64,000 bases of DNA from Eutrigla gurnardus (GCA_963514095.1 OY741276.1:23577695-23641694); one strand, 5' to 3'; shown: positions 36,201 to 50,500, numbered from the stretch's first letter. Numbers and translations: made by a program. The notes: generated from the sequence alone by a model not told the origin.

Positions 36201-39200
36201 CAATTCTACACCACCTTAACGTTGGGATTAACTCAAGAATGGCCACTTACACGAGTCTTGATGAGGTAGAGATTTTCCAGGTTTTCATTTTATTTATTGG
36301 TATTTGTCTTGGCCCGCCAGTTGAATATACCTGGTGTACAAAAAGATAAAACTAGCAGCTTGAAGGGGCTGCAAGTAGTAAAGGTGTTTCTTATCCTCGT
36401 GGCCTAATGATTGATCGACCAACGCACTCAAAGGAATACATAAACATCGGTCAGAAATAGCAACATTTTGTTACATGAGCTATTAAAAGAAAAATCTACC
36501 CTTAAAATGGTATTGGCAAGTGCACTTCTCTGTAGTTCCCCAGTATCCAGTGGAAGCTGTTCAAATATGCGGGGTGGTAACCCTGTCAACTAAAGCCACA
36601 ATTAGCCATTAATCACTAATTGGCTGGCATTTTCCTCAACTCCCCAATGACAATGCTGTTGCCTGGCGATTGTCCTACATAACAGGGTAGGTTAAATATG
36701 GCCCTTAAAACACTGCCAGTTTTCAGTGGGGCCACGGAAGTTACAGAAGCTCTGGCACTGATGAAATAACCGTCTGTCATGGTCAAGTTGACAGAATATT
36801 ACAATCTATAAAAGTGTGCTGAGCACTTGGGAATGCACTTCAAAAAAATCCAGTCCATCATTACATCACAAATCCAAATGACAAAGAGGATCAGTGTGGG
36901 CTTCTAAAGGAGGCTTTGGGGGAATTGACACTTGAGGATATGGAGCAGTAGAGCTCTCTCTCATCACAACTCACATTAACATTGACAGATCTGTTCTACA
37001 GAGAGTTTCTTTCCTTTTGACTATGCACAGGTGCCTCTCATTTCCTCTCATTTACCACCATGCATTCTGGTAAACAGATAAAAATGAAAACACCAACAGA
37101 TGTGACTTCACTCTCCTCCTGGCAAACCTTTAATCGTTTATATAATGACTATAGTCTATGTACTCCATCCTCTCCCCACATTATCATCATGATGGTGTAC
37201 AGCTATTTTGTCTGTCTACTACAAACTCTTCATTAATATTCTGTCCTGTCCGAGCTGTAATCCGTGATCCAGCTGAATAGGCAGCAGAGAGAAACAGCAA
37301 GCTTTCTTCACCTCCCCTCCACCCTTGGCAAACCCGCTGTTACCATAGAGATACTTTCCTCCAACTGCAGTCTTCATCTTGCCATACTTTTCTTAACTGA
37401 CTTTGTAATTTCAGCTTGCGTTCTGTAGTGGTATTCAACCCCAGCTACCACAGCACCTTACCATCTGGAGGGGGTTGAAGTGAGTTGAGATAATTTGGGA
37501 AATCCCCGAATAGATGTTCAACTTTGTCTGAAAACTTCCTAAGTCTTGGTATAGATTAACCACATTTCTTTTTCTTTAAAGAAAAACATGCATACAAAGT
37601 TCTCATCATGACAATCCACAAACAGTGCAGAGTTTGAGTGGCAGCCCAGGGAGTCATCTGTATGAGAGTATATGCTACAGTAAGCGTAGCGATGAAGAGA
37701 GATAGGCAAACAAAGACACAGCATTTCAGTGTCGTGACCGAGAATAGCGCTCGTTCCTGACAGACCAGATCCAGCTGCTGCATGAAGACCGCTGCTACCG
37801 ATGCCGTCTTCTCACTCCCTAAATCCTCAGCTGTGCTGTCACTCAATCAATCAGTCCAACATGCTGACATGGAGAAAATAACAATGCACTGTAGCAGTTT
37901 CAGAGCTACAAAAACAAATATGTCATCACCCTCACCCCCTTCCTTTATCTTTTGGAGGAGCAGGACTGTAAATAAAACAGTATAGCACTTACTCAGGGAC
38001 CGCTACAGCTGACAGCCTTCCTACGAAGCTCCTTAGACACGGCACCTCCTCGTCCAGTAAGCCCGTTCATGTGGGGTCTCCCTCGGAAGCCACCAACCAG
38101 AATGAGAGCTTCGCTGGTTCATCAAATTCGGGGATGTCATCCTCACTGGAGAGAGAGCGGAGCCGAGGGGAGAGAGAGATGCGCTGTGGCAGGGCAGAGA
38201 GCTGTGAGGCAGCAGGAGTGGAGACTGGAGATTACTGCTTACAGAGAGGGAGAGAGAGAGGGAGAGAGGAGGGGAGAGGAGGACTACAGAAAGATTGCAT
38301 TTGCACCACACCGGTGATCACATAGTGGAGAGAGTGAGAGGAAGCTCCTACCCTCTCTCACTCTCTTCCCTGTCTCACCCTCAGCACCCCCCAACTCTTC
38401 CCTCCTCTCCACTGCAGCAGCCGTCACTAATCACACTAATGTATGCTGCTTGACACACTGCGTTCACAGTCAGCTCCCAACAGTTGCAAACAACCGTGCG
38501 CTCATGTCAGTTACTCACGACTCCTTTAATTGTGCAGCTCATTAGTGATTAACCACAATGTCCCCTGCTGAACCTCATCTAAATGAGCAGAAGCAATGCA
38601 CATAATAACAGCAGGACAAGGATGTATGACAGTACAGTAAGAAACAAGAACAGTTAAGAAGAGATGCAACAAAGAAGCCAGTATAAATGAAATATTTGGA
38701 TTTCTTCATTGTGTAGCATTATGAGAATTTTCTAAAACATAGGCTGGAGTTATGAATGTCTGAATTAATTTTCCTTTATTTTTCCCTATAATATCATTGT
38801 ATGGTGACAAACCTGCTCTTTTTTGCTTTAAGCTACAACTCAGCGAGACAGGTTTCCAACGATACATCATCCTGAGCAGCCAAAATGTTTCTTACAACCT
38901 TCCAGTCTCTGCATTTCTGCGATTGCTTGCAATAAAAGCACTAAGCAATGCACTGCTTATAAACTTCACACACTGAGCACTAGAATAATCTCTAACAGGG
39001 CTGTAACAAACGATATACACAGATAACAATGTCACAAAGCATATTGAAATATTACTGTACCAACACAATCAGTAATATTGTCCATGTCATGTCACGACCT
39101 AACCTCACATCCATTTTCTTGATTTGACTTAAATGAATGCCAAGTGACACGTCAGTGTTAGTGATACTGCACACCTCCTCGCAGTGACAGATTACACACA

Positions 39201-42200
39201 CACAGTAACAGATGGCCGAACCGAACCTTGCAGGCAGCGCTACATCAGGGCAGCAGAAGGGCCACAACGCTCAGAAGGTGAAAACACTGTACAATCTATT
39301 CATCCAGCGTACTATTATGAGCGTTGCAGTAATCAGTGGCAGACGGAGAACAAGAGCAGAACTCACTTATACTTCTTATTTGTTGTTAATTAGACTTTCA
39401 GGACTGCAGCAATAACGAAGGAATGCCAAGACATAGTTGTATTAAGAAAGAGTGATTTTGTACCTATGCTGGCCTGGAATCAGTTCCCACCTCCACTGTC
39501 CCACCTTCTCTACACGTCCTCCCTATTTTGACTGAATTTGTCTCTTTGCTCCTTGAATTCAACGCAATTAATGCCATTTTTTTTTTTTTTAGTTCAGTTG
39601 CTTCAGACAGACAGATCGGTTACTGTAATCTGAAGAGAAATCTGTGTCTGGAAAACATACATGCAGGAAAGCCCTACATTTTCTCCAGGTTGGCCCAGAA
39701 TGAGGCCGTCACCACAGAAACCGCGTGTTCAAAGTGACACCAGGAGAGAAGCACAGAAGTCAGAGAGAAGTTTTCTAATCGAGCCTCCAATATGCTTGAG
39801 AAAAAAATGTGTAATGATTTATAAATAGAACCTGCTTTTAGCTCATTACATAATGCAGCGTGTTGCTGGTGTGTGACACAGCTACCAAACAACCTGATGT
39901 GCATTTATAATAAATTCAATGGTAAAACTAGACATGCTATTACAGGTTACTGCTCCTAAGATCAACTAATAATAAGCTTTTCAAAGTCTGCATCTATTTG
40001 CCTATGCCATATGATGACTTTAAATTTCTGTCATTAGAGAATTCATTCAGAGCAATACATTTTAACTTTTAAATACAGTTTATATTTAATGTAATATCTT
40101 TATTTTTTGTTGTTTCCTGACATCAGAATTAAATAGGACTGCTTTTCACAGTGATATGGAGTATCGGATTGAGGCAGAGGCATCATACTGACGTTACCTA
40201 GCAACAAGGCATATTTGTCCAAGGCCTAGTGAAGATGGAAAGATGGATGTTTTCACTAGGATTTCACTTTTTGTAATGAACTGTTATGAATTACCTCCAC
40301 ATCACTTCAAGTTCTGTTGACGATTTAAATTTGGCGACAGTGTGCAAACACATGTATTGCTAATTTTACTACTTTTTTTGTGTTCCTGCAAAATAATGGT
40401 AAACACAAAACCAGCGTATACCAAATGTTATAGTACAGGCAGAAACTATCACCAGGGGGGACTTACATGATGAGACAGAGCTGTACCTCAACAGCAGGTG
40501 CCCCTTCCAACTTAGTCATCTAGAAGATGCACCAGCGTAAAAACACTGCCATCCACTGGCAGCAAAACTCATGTCATGTTGGTATGAGGTTAAGGATATG
40601 AGAGAGAAATACTGCAATCTAGAGGTTTGAAGAGACTGGTTGTGTTACATAACAGGCAGCCAAACCTTGCATTAAAAAAAAAGAAAAAGGCAGGAGTCAG
40701 GCGAGTATGACTAAGGGCTGATGTTACATAACAACAGAACACTAAGTACCAGGAAGACGATGCGCTATTGATACTCACTGTAAACGGTCACTATTAAAAG
40801 CAGCTACTCCATGAGGGGAATGTAATGCTACTTACTCATTTGGCAAATCACTCTGCTAAGACAATGTGGAAAGATGATGAATAGTCGCTCACAGATTTAC
40901 AGGCAGAGGTTTTGGTGTTGTTGACAATCCATCAAGGACAGAAGGCTATTTATGCTCCCTGAGGGGGAAATTGTCTTTGTGATCGGTTTAAAGATAAAAC
41001 ATATTTATTCACGGATCCTTACCATAAAGCATCTCCACTTGTCAAAACAAATCTTTGACATTCAGGAAATCATTGAGAAGCATTGATCACTATAAGACGG
41101 CAAAATCCTTTTCAGATCGGATGCAGTTCTTTAAAGCTGTGCAGCATAAGTAGGCTACTGATTGTTTACCCATCACTCTGGGGAATGTGAATGTAATATT
41201 ACTTTTTTTCCACAGAGGGAGCCACAGTCTGTAATAAAGAGCAATGAAGGCGAAGCATGGCATCTCCAAAGAAGCATGGCAATATAGACTGATGTTTAGT
41301 TATTAACACTCATGACAATAAGCTTCATGCAATCTTCTTTCCTGCAATGAAAAAAAATATATAATTTTATACGATTATATCACGCTATATATTGCTGTCC
41401 TCATTATTTTGCAATTAAACATGACTAATTGTTAAACTCTGTGATTTCAGATTTTTTATCCTGGTTCAAACATCTTTATTTCTGCTGTGTTGTTACAGCA
41501 ATTGTTATCAGAAACAAGGTTTATAATATAATTTCTATAATAACTCTAAAGGCAACTCACTGCACTGACGGATCAGGCTGTAATACAGTGTAATTCTTTT
41601 CCACAACACAACAGTTGTTGTTGTTTCCTTGTGTGTGCAATCAACTCAACACCAGCAGCATAACACTAATAAGGATAATTCATTCAGCTTAGTGGTTTAT
41701 CAAAGCAGTGAGGTTTTGATGTGTTCTGAGGAAATCACCCATTAGTGTGTGGCCCCCTCTGCCCCTGAAGCTAGGCGACAGTGGACCAGCAGGCTGTGAC
41801 CCACTTCTTTTGTGCCTTCACTTTATCAGCTCAAGAGGCTTTGTTTGTAATCATTCATCACTAACGCTCCACCCCCCACATCCTAACCTCTCTACCCCTT
41901 GATCAACCACACATACACACATATTGCTGTATCTGGGAGGGCCTACTGACTATGTTAATTCCTTAACCTCTATTTACACCGACCGAATCCATAATTTTAA
42001 TCATCATAACCCTTTATGTTTGCCTCGACCCTTAATTAGCCTATTAAAGTAGTCAATGAGCAATTGTCCGTTTTTGATATTATAGTTTGAATATGCATTA
42101 TGATACCCATAAACATTCCCCATGTCATGTGTACAGCAGCTACGGATGCAAACCACAGCAATTACATTCACATTACACTATTACACTAGCAATTGTGGAT

Positions 42201-42875
42201 ATTTGAATCTCATTTGATTCTGTCATCACATTTAGCACAAGCTACTTGGAAAAAGATCCAGGCTACAGAAGATACAAAACACACAGATATCCAAAAGAAT
42301 ATATATAATAGAGAATGGGGACATACTGAGTAAACGTAATAATACCACAAGGTAAAACTACCCCAGTTAAAGTAAATATGCTGCATTAATATTGTATTAT
42401 TTCAAGTAAATAAATATTATCAGCAAATATAGGCTACTGTGTTATATTGTTATATATTATTATAATTTTATTAAGATGCCTAACCTGTAAAGAAACTGGT
42501 AACTATAATTGCAATGGGGTAAAAACCCACAATATGTAAAAATGCAGTTATGTCAACAAGAAAAAATCATATTTTAACACAGTAGTTTATTTCAGTATCA
42601 ATTAACGTTACGTTATGTACAAAATATTAAATTAAATAAAAGCAAACTATTAATAGCATGTAGCACACAGTTTATGCTTCAATTAACTAGTATTGATGGA
42701 TGTCTGATATAGTAGCTGTTACACCAGTTAATATTAGCTGAAGCTAATTGATAGCTTCCCATCTCATTCACTCGCATAGAAAGTACGAAAAAGAAAATAA
42801 CTCGGCTGTTCACACCATAATAAACCAATAATACTTATGTTACATACCGCATAGTTTGGGAAGTTTTTAACAACC

Positions 42876-43016
42876 AATGCTAGCTAGCCTAGTAGCTTTA
42901 ATAGCTAAACTCGCAAGCCTCCTAGTAAATTAGCTAGCCTAATAGCTTTACTAGCTATACTAGCTAGCCTACTAGCTAGCAGTAAATTAGCTATCCTACT
43001 CTACTACTTAGGTAGG
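42876..43016. repeat. CTAG/GCTAGC-rich simple sequence
   Basis: Short variants of GCTAGCCTAATAGCTTTA and TAGTAAATTAGCTA repeat with drift for about 140 bases. CTAG occurs many times, and the motif GCTAGC is self-complementary. Confidence 0.8.
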
Positions 43017-43479
43017 TAGCACTATAATTGGTGTTACATGACCACCTGTGTTGCATTCTTCGAAGGAAGTAACACTATAACCGTTACCATGTCCAACGAG
43101 AAACGTACGGAGCCCCCCTGGTGTCAGTCAAGAAGAAGAAAAAAAAGCCATGTATTAAACTGAGGCTCCGTAGAAACGTTTCTATGTAAACATTATTTTA
43201 CCAAACATGGTATTTTATCACCTTAAATCGGCCATATAAAAACCGATATGTTCAATTTCTGCAAACATTAACTTTACATTTCAGACAACAAAAAGTGTTC
43301 AGTTATGGACTATAACACATATAACCCTTTGTTTCTGAAAAATTAACTTTCGCAGTTAATGTGAAAACAATGGTTTATGTTTTAATGACGTTATTATTTA
43401 CTATGAGCTTGGTGAAATATAAAACAATAGGTTTTAGGTTTTTAAGCGACAGTTTATGTAAAATGTAAATCTGTTCTCG

Positions 43480-44147
43480 CTTTACTATTTCTGCCTGGTG
43501 CTGCTGCGTCGCTTTAGGCAACGTCTGTTCTGATTCTGTGTCTCTTCACGTGCTCGATAAGCTGGACGCCACAGATGTGAGCGAAACGACCAAAATATGG
43601 CGCTATCGCTCTCAGCCAATGGGCTGGCCGTTTGTAACAGGTTGCAGCTGGCGTCACCGCCACTGCTGGAACACGCATTCAAGACAGGAAAGCGGTCGAG
43701 GAGGCATCGGGATCGCTCTGATCTGTTTTGCTAGCAAATGCCTCCACTGTAACAGGCCGATCACCATGGGGGACCCGCTACCCCGAGGCGGGATGGACCC
43801 TGACCGACCGACCGCTGCGCACAGTTTATCGAGGCGGTTTATACCGGGATAAAAACATTCCGTGTGTCCAATAACAGCCGGCCAGTCAGTGAGGTTGCAG
43901 AGGAGGCGGCGTTTTCTGGGATTCAATCACAGCCAGAGTCGCGGCTGGTAGCTTCACTTCGAGAGAGGGACGTGAGCCGGGAAGACAGTAGTTTACAATC
44001 TAACCGGATCCCAGCTCGGAATGAACGATGGATGAATTGTCGATTACAAGCTGGTCCGGTCAGCCCAACCCTGTCCGATTAGGGTGGGTTCATCCGGAGT
44101 GATATCTAACGGCTGTAATCTGTTGGCTTCCCCTCCGCCGGGCGGCG
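43480..44147 (+). promoter_or_regulatory. bicdl1: GC-rich promoter and 5' UTR region of bicdl1
   Basis: Composition changes sharply from AT-rich to CpG-rich near 43.5 kb and stays so through the first exon, as in CpG-island promoters. A CCAAT box on the plus strand is at 43616-43620. No TATA box was seen. The ATG at 44148 has a good context (GGCGGCGATGT, with G at -3). The transcription start cannot be placed exactly from sequence. Confidence 0.6.
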
Positions 44148-44540
44148 ATGTCCACTTTCTGCCTCGATCTGCAGACGTCCGCCGTGGTTTCAGCACCACT
44201 GGAGCTGGACAGCGACTGCATGGAGCCCCAGGCCGGCCCCGCCGCCCAGGAACCCGGCGGCTTCCAGGGTCAGCCGCTGCGGCACGCCGGCTCCGGAGGC
44301 CTCGGCATGGCCTTGGAGGAGGAACTGGCCATGCTTACCGGGGAGCGGGACGACGAGGAGGAGCTGTCGGAACTAGAGACGCCTGCGGTGGGGCAGAACG
44401 CAGACTTGCTGTCGCTCTGTCATCAAAAGGAAAAGGACTTGGTTTTAGCTGCTAAACTCGGCAAAGCGCTGCTGGAGAGAAACCAAGAATTGACCAAGCA
44501 ATATGAGAAAATGCACAAAGATCTCAACGAGAAATTAGAG
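44148..44540 (+). CDS. bicdl1: bicdl1 exon 1: N-terminus with CC1 box
   Basis: Encodes residues 1-131: a poorly conserved acidic and glycine-rich N-terminus (start MSTFCLDLQTS, like human MSAFCLGL), an acidic block (ERDDEEELSE), then the conserved QKEKDLVLAAKLGKALLERN (residues 93-112) and KMHKDLNEKLE. The first 90 residues are family-variable. The donor is GAG|GTAAGA. Confidence 0.95.
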
Positions 44541-47500
44541 GTAAGATTAGGAAAGGAAAATATAAGTTGCTCAAAGCCTCTTCTGGTTCGTCCTCAAAAT
44601 GTCCTAATCCTTTGGTGAAGTATGAGTTATGTAAACAAGCTCAACAGGATCATAACAAACGCTGCCTGTTGACTTCCATATTTCATGCTGCAAGAGCGTG
44701 GTGCTCTTTTTATGTGGAAGTAGTTATGTATGAAGTCTCATCTAAAAACTACAGTCGCTCTCATTACACTGACAAACAGCAAAGCTAAATACATTTAAAA
44801 AAACTCTGTGTGGCATACCCTGTGAGTTATTTCACATATGTTGTTTACTGATGTACAACTGAACGTTTGTGCTTGTTGTTTTCAAAAATCCTTCACACAA
44901 GTCAACACGTGGCCTTAGGAAAACCACAAAGACTAATCCTGTGGCTATCCAGGGCCTACTGTATCTACTGTACATCTGTTCAGCCCTTTGATCCATATTC
45001 ATCCTCAATATTGCAGCTCAGAAGAATAAGCTGCCTCTTAATATCAGACTACATCACTGGTGTTGTTACAGTTCCTGGGACGTTGTTTTGTGAGGTCGTT
45101 TTGAGTCTTTCTGATCCCTCCTTTTGTTGGGACAAATACACAGACATAAAAAAAATATTGGCCACGCAGAAGCCAGCTGCTTCGGCCTTGGACTTACCCA
45201 CAACCATGACCCACATTGAAACTCTGGCAGCCGCTGGTGGTGGTGCATTTATCCACCAGTCTATCAGGAAATAAAGAAGAATCCTATTATCTGACTGTTG
45301 CTTCAGGAGCTCGAGAAACTAGAGAATGGTCCAGTTCAAAATGACTCTATTATACCCCTCCACCAGGTTGAACTACTGCTTTCATTTTAGGCAATCACAG
45401 CAGCCATAATTGTGACTCTTTTGCCATTTTTATGTCTTCAGTTTCAACAGTCAAACTTTCTTCATTCTTAAAATTATAGGTTATAGCTATAGGTCATAGA
45501 AAAGAGACCTCACCAGCGCCACAGTAGAAATAAACTTGATTGTGCCCTTAGCACAATAACATTTAGTGATGCAGCTGCCATGCTAAACTTTTTTTTTTAC
45601 TTTCAGTCCAGTGAAATATTTCTGTTGAGTGTACGTTTCTGTCTTTTGCAGCACCAGCATCTGTGTGAGGTCTCTGACTTGTCCTGTCATGTCCTCAGTG
45701 ATTTCATACTTGTGTTCTGTAAAATGAGTACAATACTGTGCATTAAATGCAAGCAAATTAAGGTTTATCACCCTCTCTCTCCCCCCTCCCCAGCACTTGG
45801 AGCAGGAGAAGCATGAGTTGCGTCGGCGTCTGGAAAGTCGAGAGGGGGAGTGGGAGGGCCGCGTGGCCGAGCTGGAGACAGACGTCCAGCAGCTGCAGGG
45901 TGAGCTGGAGCGCCATCAGGTCCAGCTGAGGGAGGCTGACAGAGACAAGACCAAGGCCATCAGCGAGCTCTCCGAACAGAACCACAGACTGCTGGAGCAA
46001 CTCAGTAGGGTGAGCAAGCACTGTCCATGTGTGTGCATACTGTATGTGTGTGTATCTGCTTCAGGCAGGCTGGGTCAATCTGCATGGATGATGTCACACG
46101 GCCTTAACCCTTCTTTAAACAACCTTCCACCCAGTGTGTGCAGTACGTGGTCTCCCTGGCCCTCCGCCTCGGGGCCACTCAGACCAGGTCAAATCTGCCT
46201 GGCTTCATGAGATGCTCAGCCAAGTGAAGTGTCATCATCCCTACCTTCATTCAGCCTGCGTCGCTAACTCATCAATATAAAAGTGGGGCTTCAGGGTCTT
46301 ATTATGAATAATTTAGAATGATTGGACTGCACACTTATGCAATAGCACTCTGCATATTTGCAGGTAATTTGAGTGCATTTATCATGTCAGGGAGAGTAGA
46401 AAATGTCCTTTATGAGATCTTCAGTTTGATTGATGGGCAGAAAGATACAATCATACATACATATAGAGTTGCCATAAGGTTGTTGATGTGATGTAATGTA
46501 TGCACGTCAGGGGAAACTGAGATTGGCAGTAGATGCAGATTGATGGAGGTGAGCGTTTGGAGCAACATCTGATTAAGCCCTCAGGGCTCAGTGTGCTTTA
46601 TCTACATCAGACAACATTGTATCAACTTATGTGTGACAATACAGCAGCTCTGCAATGAACTGTATCGTTGTGACGCCTTCAGTGTAAATCTTTAATGAGA
46701 CAATCTGGATTATACCTTGGTGTTTTTGTTCATTTGCCCACAAGCTGTCTCTTCAAAGGTGGCTTCATTTCCACACTAGGAAAAATAAAACCATTTGTCT
46801 TAATAGCAACATTATAGTTCTCAAACTGTGTGGTTGAAAAGCTGCGTGTCACTCCGACACACTTTTCCACTGATATGCCACAGGGATGAGCTGGCTTTCC
46901 AAGAACAGGACTACATCACGCACGTTATGTATTATAAACCCTTTACGGGCTGTAAGCAGAGGCATCGGTGTTGTCAGGTGTTACACTTCAGGATGCCCCA
47001 GAGCTGCATACAAGCACAGGTCCTCTGATAACCCCGTCAGCAGCTGTGTCTATGGCGACACTCACACGGTTGTTGCTCTTCCTGGGCGGAGATGGGATCT
47101 CTCATTATAACCATTCAATGATTACAATCAGCATCATGCCCCATCTTGCCCAAACACCATCATCACATTGCAATCGGGGACTGCTCTTGACTCACTGCAG
47201 ATTTAAGCAAAAGTAGGCACTTAGCATAATTTAACCCATTTAATTTAATTGAAATCGGGGAATCCATAAAGAAAGTGGTATGTTCTGGGGGGAACATATC
47301 CTGAGGTCTTTGTGAGTCAGTGATATTTATGAGACTTAAATTGATTGCATCGATCCAGATCCATGAGTCAGTGAATTGGGCCAAAAGAGGGGGACCTGCT
47401 GGGTAATGGAACAAGGGAGGTCATCCACAGTGCTCAGTTTCTCCCCCTCGTTTTATCATTCTCTCTGTCTTTCTTGCTTCTCTTTCTCTCTGTTAGTGCT

Positions 47501-50500
47501 CATTATCAAGCACTGGGCCGTGACTAAGTAATGGTAACTGTTTACAGCTCTCAGTGAATGGAGGGGACATTAAACGCACCCCGGGAAACCCCGCAGTAGT
47601 CATGTCATCATCTCCCCCCTCTGTTTCTCATAATAGTACATTCTTTAACAGTCTTACTATGATCTACGGTCCATCCAAAACTATGGAATAGCACATGTTC
47701 CTATGCACTGCCCAAGTGCTTATGAGCTTGTTATTGTCTGCTGAAAGCCACACTTCAGATTGTGTTACTGACTCATCTATTGAGGGCAAGGCTTCTAACT
47801 TACAGAACATCCACAGTCTCTGGGTTTACAATTAAACCAGCCTACAGTAATACTGTATATAAAAGTATATCTTTATATTTACAAATAAAATGAAGACATT
47901 TATTTATTTATTTACAGATTAAACTTTTATGTAGTATTTATTTTGCCTTTTGTTTAGGATCAATTTCAATTTATTTCTAAATGTATTTCACCACCTTCCT
48001 AACAACTTAAGAATCCGTTCTTAACGGAACCTTAAATTGGCTGCAGTGTGATGACCTTGAGAAGGCAGGGCTCTCCATAGGAAGTGATGTCAGTCACGAG
48101 GTAAAACACAGTGCTGAGGGGATTAGGCTATAATCCGTGCTAATAGCCTTGCCATATGCATTCAGTCAGGAACCAAAACAACTCCAGCCCATACTCTACT
48201 TAATTAATAACAGCAGGTAACTCAGATATTTGGACAAAGAAGATCTAAAAATTAAGGTTCCGGCTCGTCACGTCTTATCCCGGGCTGACACAGAAAAAAC
48301 CCTGTGGGTATTCCTCTTCGGGTGTGTGTGTTTTCCAATACTGGGCGATAAAAGTATATGTTAAAGTCAATACACCCAGAGAAAATCGATCCAAGAGTCT
48401 AGGGTGTGTGTGCTGGTCTGTATGGGTCTTGAGTGTGAGAACAGTCAATCTCCTCAGCCCTAATCTGATCAGAGTGAACCAGCAGAATAGGGACCTTTCT
48501 CTAATTACATTACCACGCAAGCTCAGAGAAGGCCGGGGATGCACAATGTGTCCATGTTTTATGTCCAGGGTCAATTCTACCTCCCGCAACCTTGAGAATT
48601 TACTTAATTAAAGGTTGACAGCAGCTTTCAGTGACTCAGAGTTGTTTATTTGAGGCTATAGGTGAGGAGTAATTCCATTTACTTGACTCATCATTTACAA
48701 CACAACAAGCAAGGTGTAATGCCTTTGAATGACAATAGCAGAAGGTTGGGTCCAGTATATCCACATCCCACAGGATTCAGCTTCACTCCTCCTTTAACAG
48801 CCTCTAGTCCCTGGGCATCTGTCCAGCCGTCAGCTTCTTCCACATCCAGCCACTGGAGAACATAGCGTCCGGCTCCCGTTGGCCCAAGGTGGCTGTTGCT
48901 CTCAGGATCAGCTCTCCTATTGGCACATATCGTCCCTCTCAGCGGTTGTTATGCAACCGCTTGAACGTGGCGTTCCCGTCCTCCATAAGTCTAGACGAGG
49001 CAGAGCTCGGTAAGTGACTAAGGAAAATACCAGAAGCATTGAGATCACTCGTTGCAGCGCCACCAATCCCACTTCTCCCTTGGTTGCTATGACAACAAGA
49101 GTGACATGCAAATTGAAACTCCATGTGTTACCATGGGAATGTGCTGTACAGAATGGCACGAGGATACAGATAGTTTGATGCCAGGTTGTGTCAGCGGGGA
49201 CCTGTGAGGCACCTGCAGGTCGTATCTGAGGGATCACATACAGGCTGCTACTGAAACAGACTCATAGCTACTTTTAAGTTCCCGCCCTCCTCCGGAAAGT
49301 CAACATACACTATTTAGTATTTCCTTCCATAAAGGTCAGAGTAAAGCGGCTGTGAAGAAACTCGTCTCTGTGCTGAGCCCTACTTTGCTGCCCTGATTCC
49401 ATCACAGCGGTCTGGTTTGCCCCCGTTCGCCCCGTCATGCTGATAATGCTTGATCTGGGATCTGAGGAATTTATGTGCAGATTAAGAGAGTACAAATCAG
49501 GCAGTCTCTGTTTTTTTTCCTACATGATCGCAGCCTCCCAACATATTGGGCCAGTGGGTCACTTTAGCACTGTGACCTGTTTCCCACACAGAGGAGACAG
49601 GATCATGCAGCTGTCATATAGAAACTCACATCTGGCCGGTCTACCAGAGACATGAGATCAGTGTCAATGTATGTGGGCTCAATGTTTGCCTCATTTTCAA
49701 CTCCCTTCTGACAGAGCCTTTGTTTTTACTACAGAGACCGTTCATTAAGTTGTCGTTTTAAGGAGGCTGATTACCTTGATAGCAAATAAAAACAATTTCA
49801 GGACAGAAACATCATGAAATATAAGATTATACCATCTCCGACCATCCTGCCAGTGTGCTTCTGTAGAGCAGACAGGCCACAGCAGGATCCATTCATTCAT
49901 AACCCAACACCTTTCCCCGGGTTTGTCAGGAGGTGTGGTTGTTTTATTGTTATATTTATTCTTCTGATTCACGTCTTTGTCCTCCCTAATGCTCTTGGTT
50001 CACTCTCTAGCTTGCTCGACTAGCTATGGTCTCTCTCTCTCCCTCTCTCTCCCTCTCTCTCGCTCACTGAGGAGGGGGTGCAGTTTGAATGTTTAAAAAC
50101 AGCAATCAACAATGTGACTATTACACAGATGACTTCCAGGGTGCTGCATTATTACTGTACTGAGGGGAGCCCCAGAACACACAGGCAGACTGCAACTAGC
50201 TGTTGAGCCTCCCCACATCCCTCCGTGAGCTCCTTGAGAAGAGGCAGCAGTGTGTAGTGACATCTAGAGGCTCTCCTTCAGATTGATTATCACAGTTTTC
50301 ACTCAGCGTCGCTGCTGATTCGGTTGGACACCATGATAAAAGTAGGGTTTGCATTCAGTGTGCAGACTGCTCCCTTTCTTACAGCATTTTGGACATATTT
50401 ATTACACCTATAGTCTCCTCGGTGAGCTGTAAAAAGTGAGTGGTTTTAATGATTTTGCTGTTGCCATGGCAGCGGTTGTAATAGGAACGCTTCCTGAGTA

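Larger units (their letters stand above)
32174..43480. other. Intergenic or 5' cit region with no coding exon that I can defend
   Basis: If the order seen in human is kept, this is where the kinase exons of cit should lie. I looked on the minus strand for the kinase landmarks (HRDIKPEN, DFG followed by SA, GTPDYMAPE) and for the coiled-coil start (KSKELQDSQDKCHK) and found none. Content seen: a CA microsatellite at 33234-33276, a purine-rich GAGAGA block at 38150-38340 and CTAG-rich simple sequence at 42876-43016. Short open frames on both strands show no family similarity. Confidence 0.6.

Noticed and set aside
37300..37380. Minus-strand lysine-rich open segment (KYGKMKTAVGGKYLYG)
   Set aside because: Not recognisable as CIT kinase or linker; no reliable flanking splice pair.
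43654..43926. Minus-strand 90-codon frame in the bicdl1 promoter region
   Set aside because: GC-rich chance open frame; no family similarity.
44084..44455. Second plus-strand open frame overlapping bicdl1 exon 1
   Set aside because: Alternate frame of a GC-rich exon; the 44148 frame matches human BICDL1 and splices correctly.
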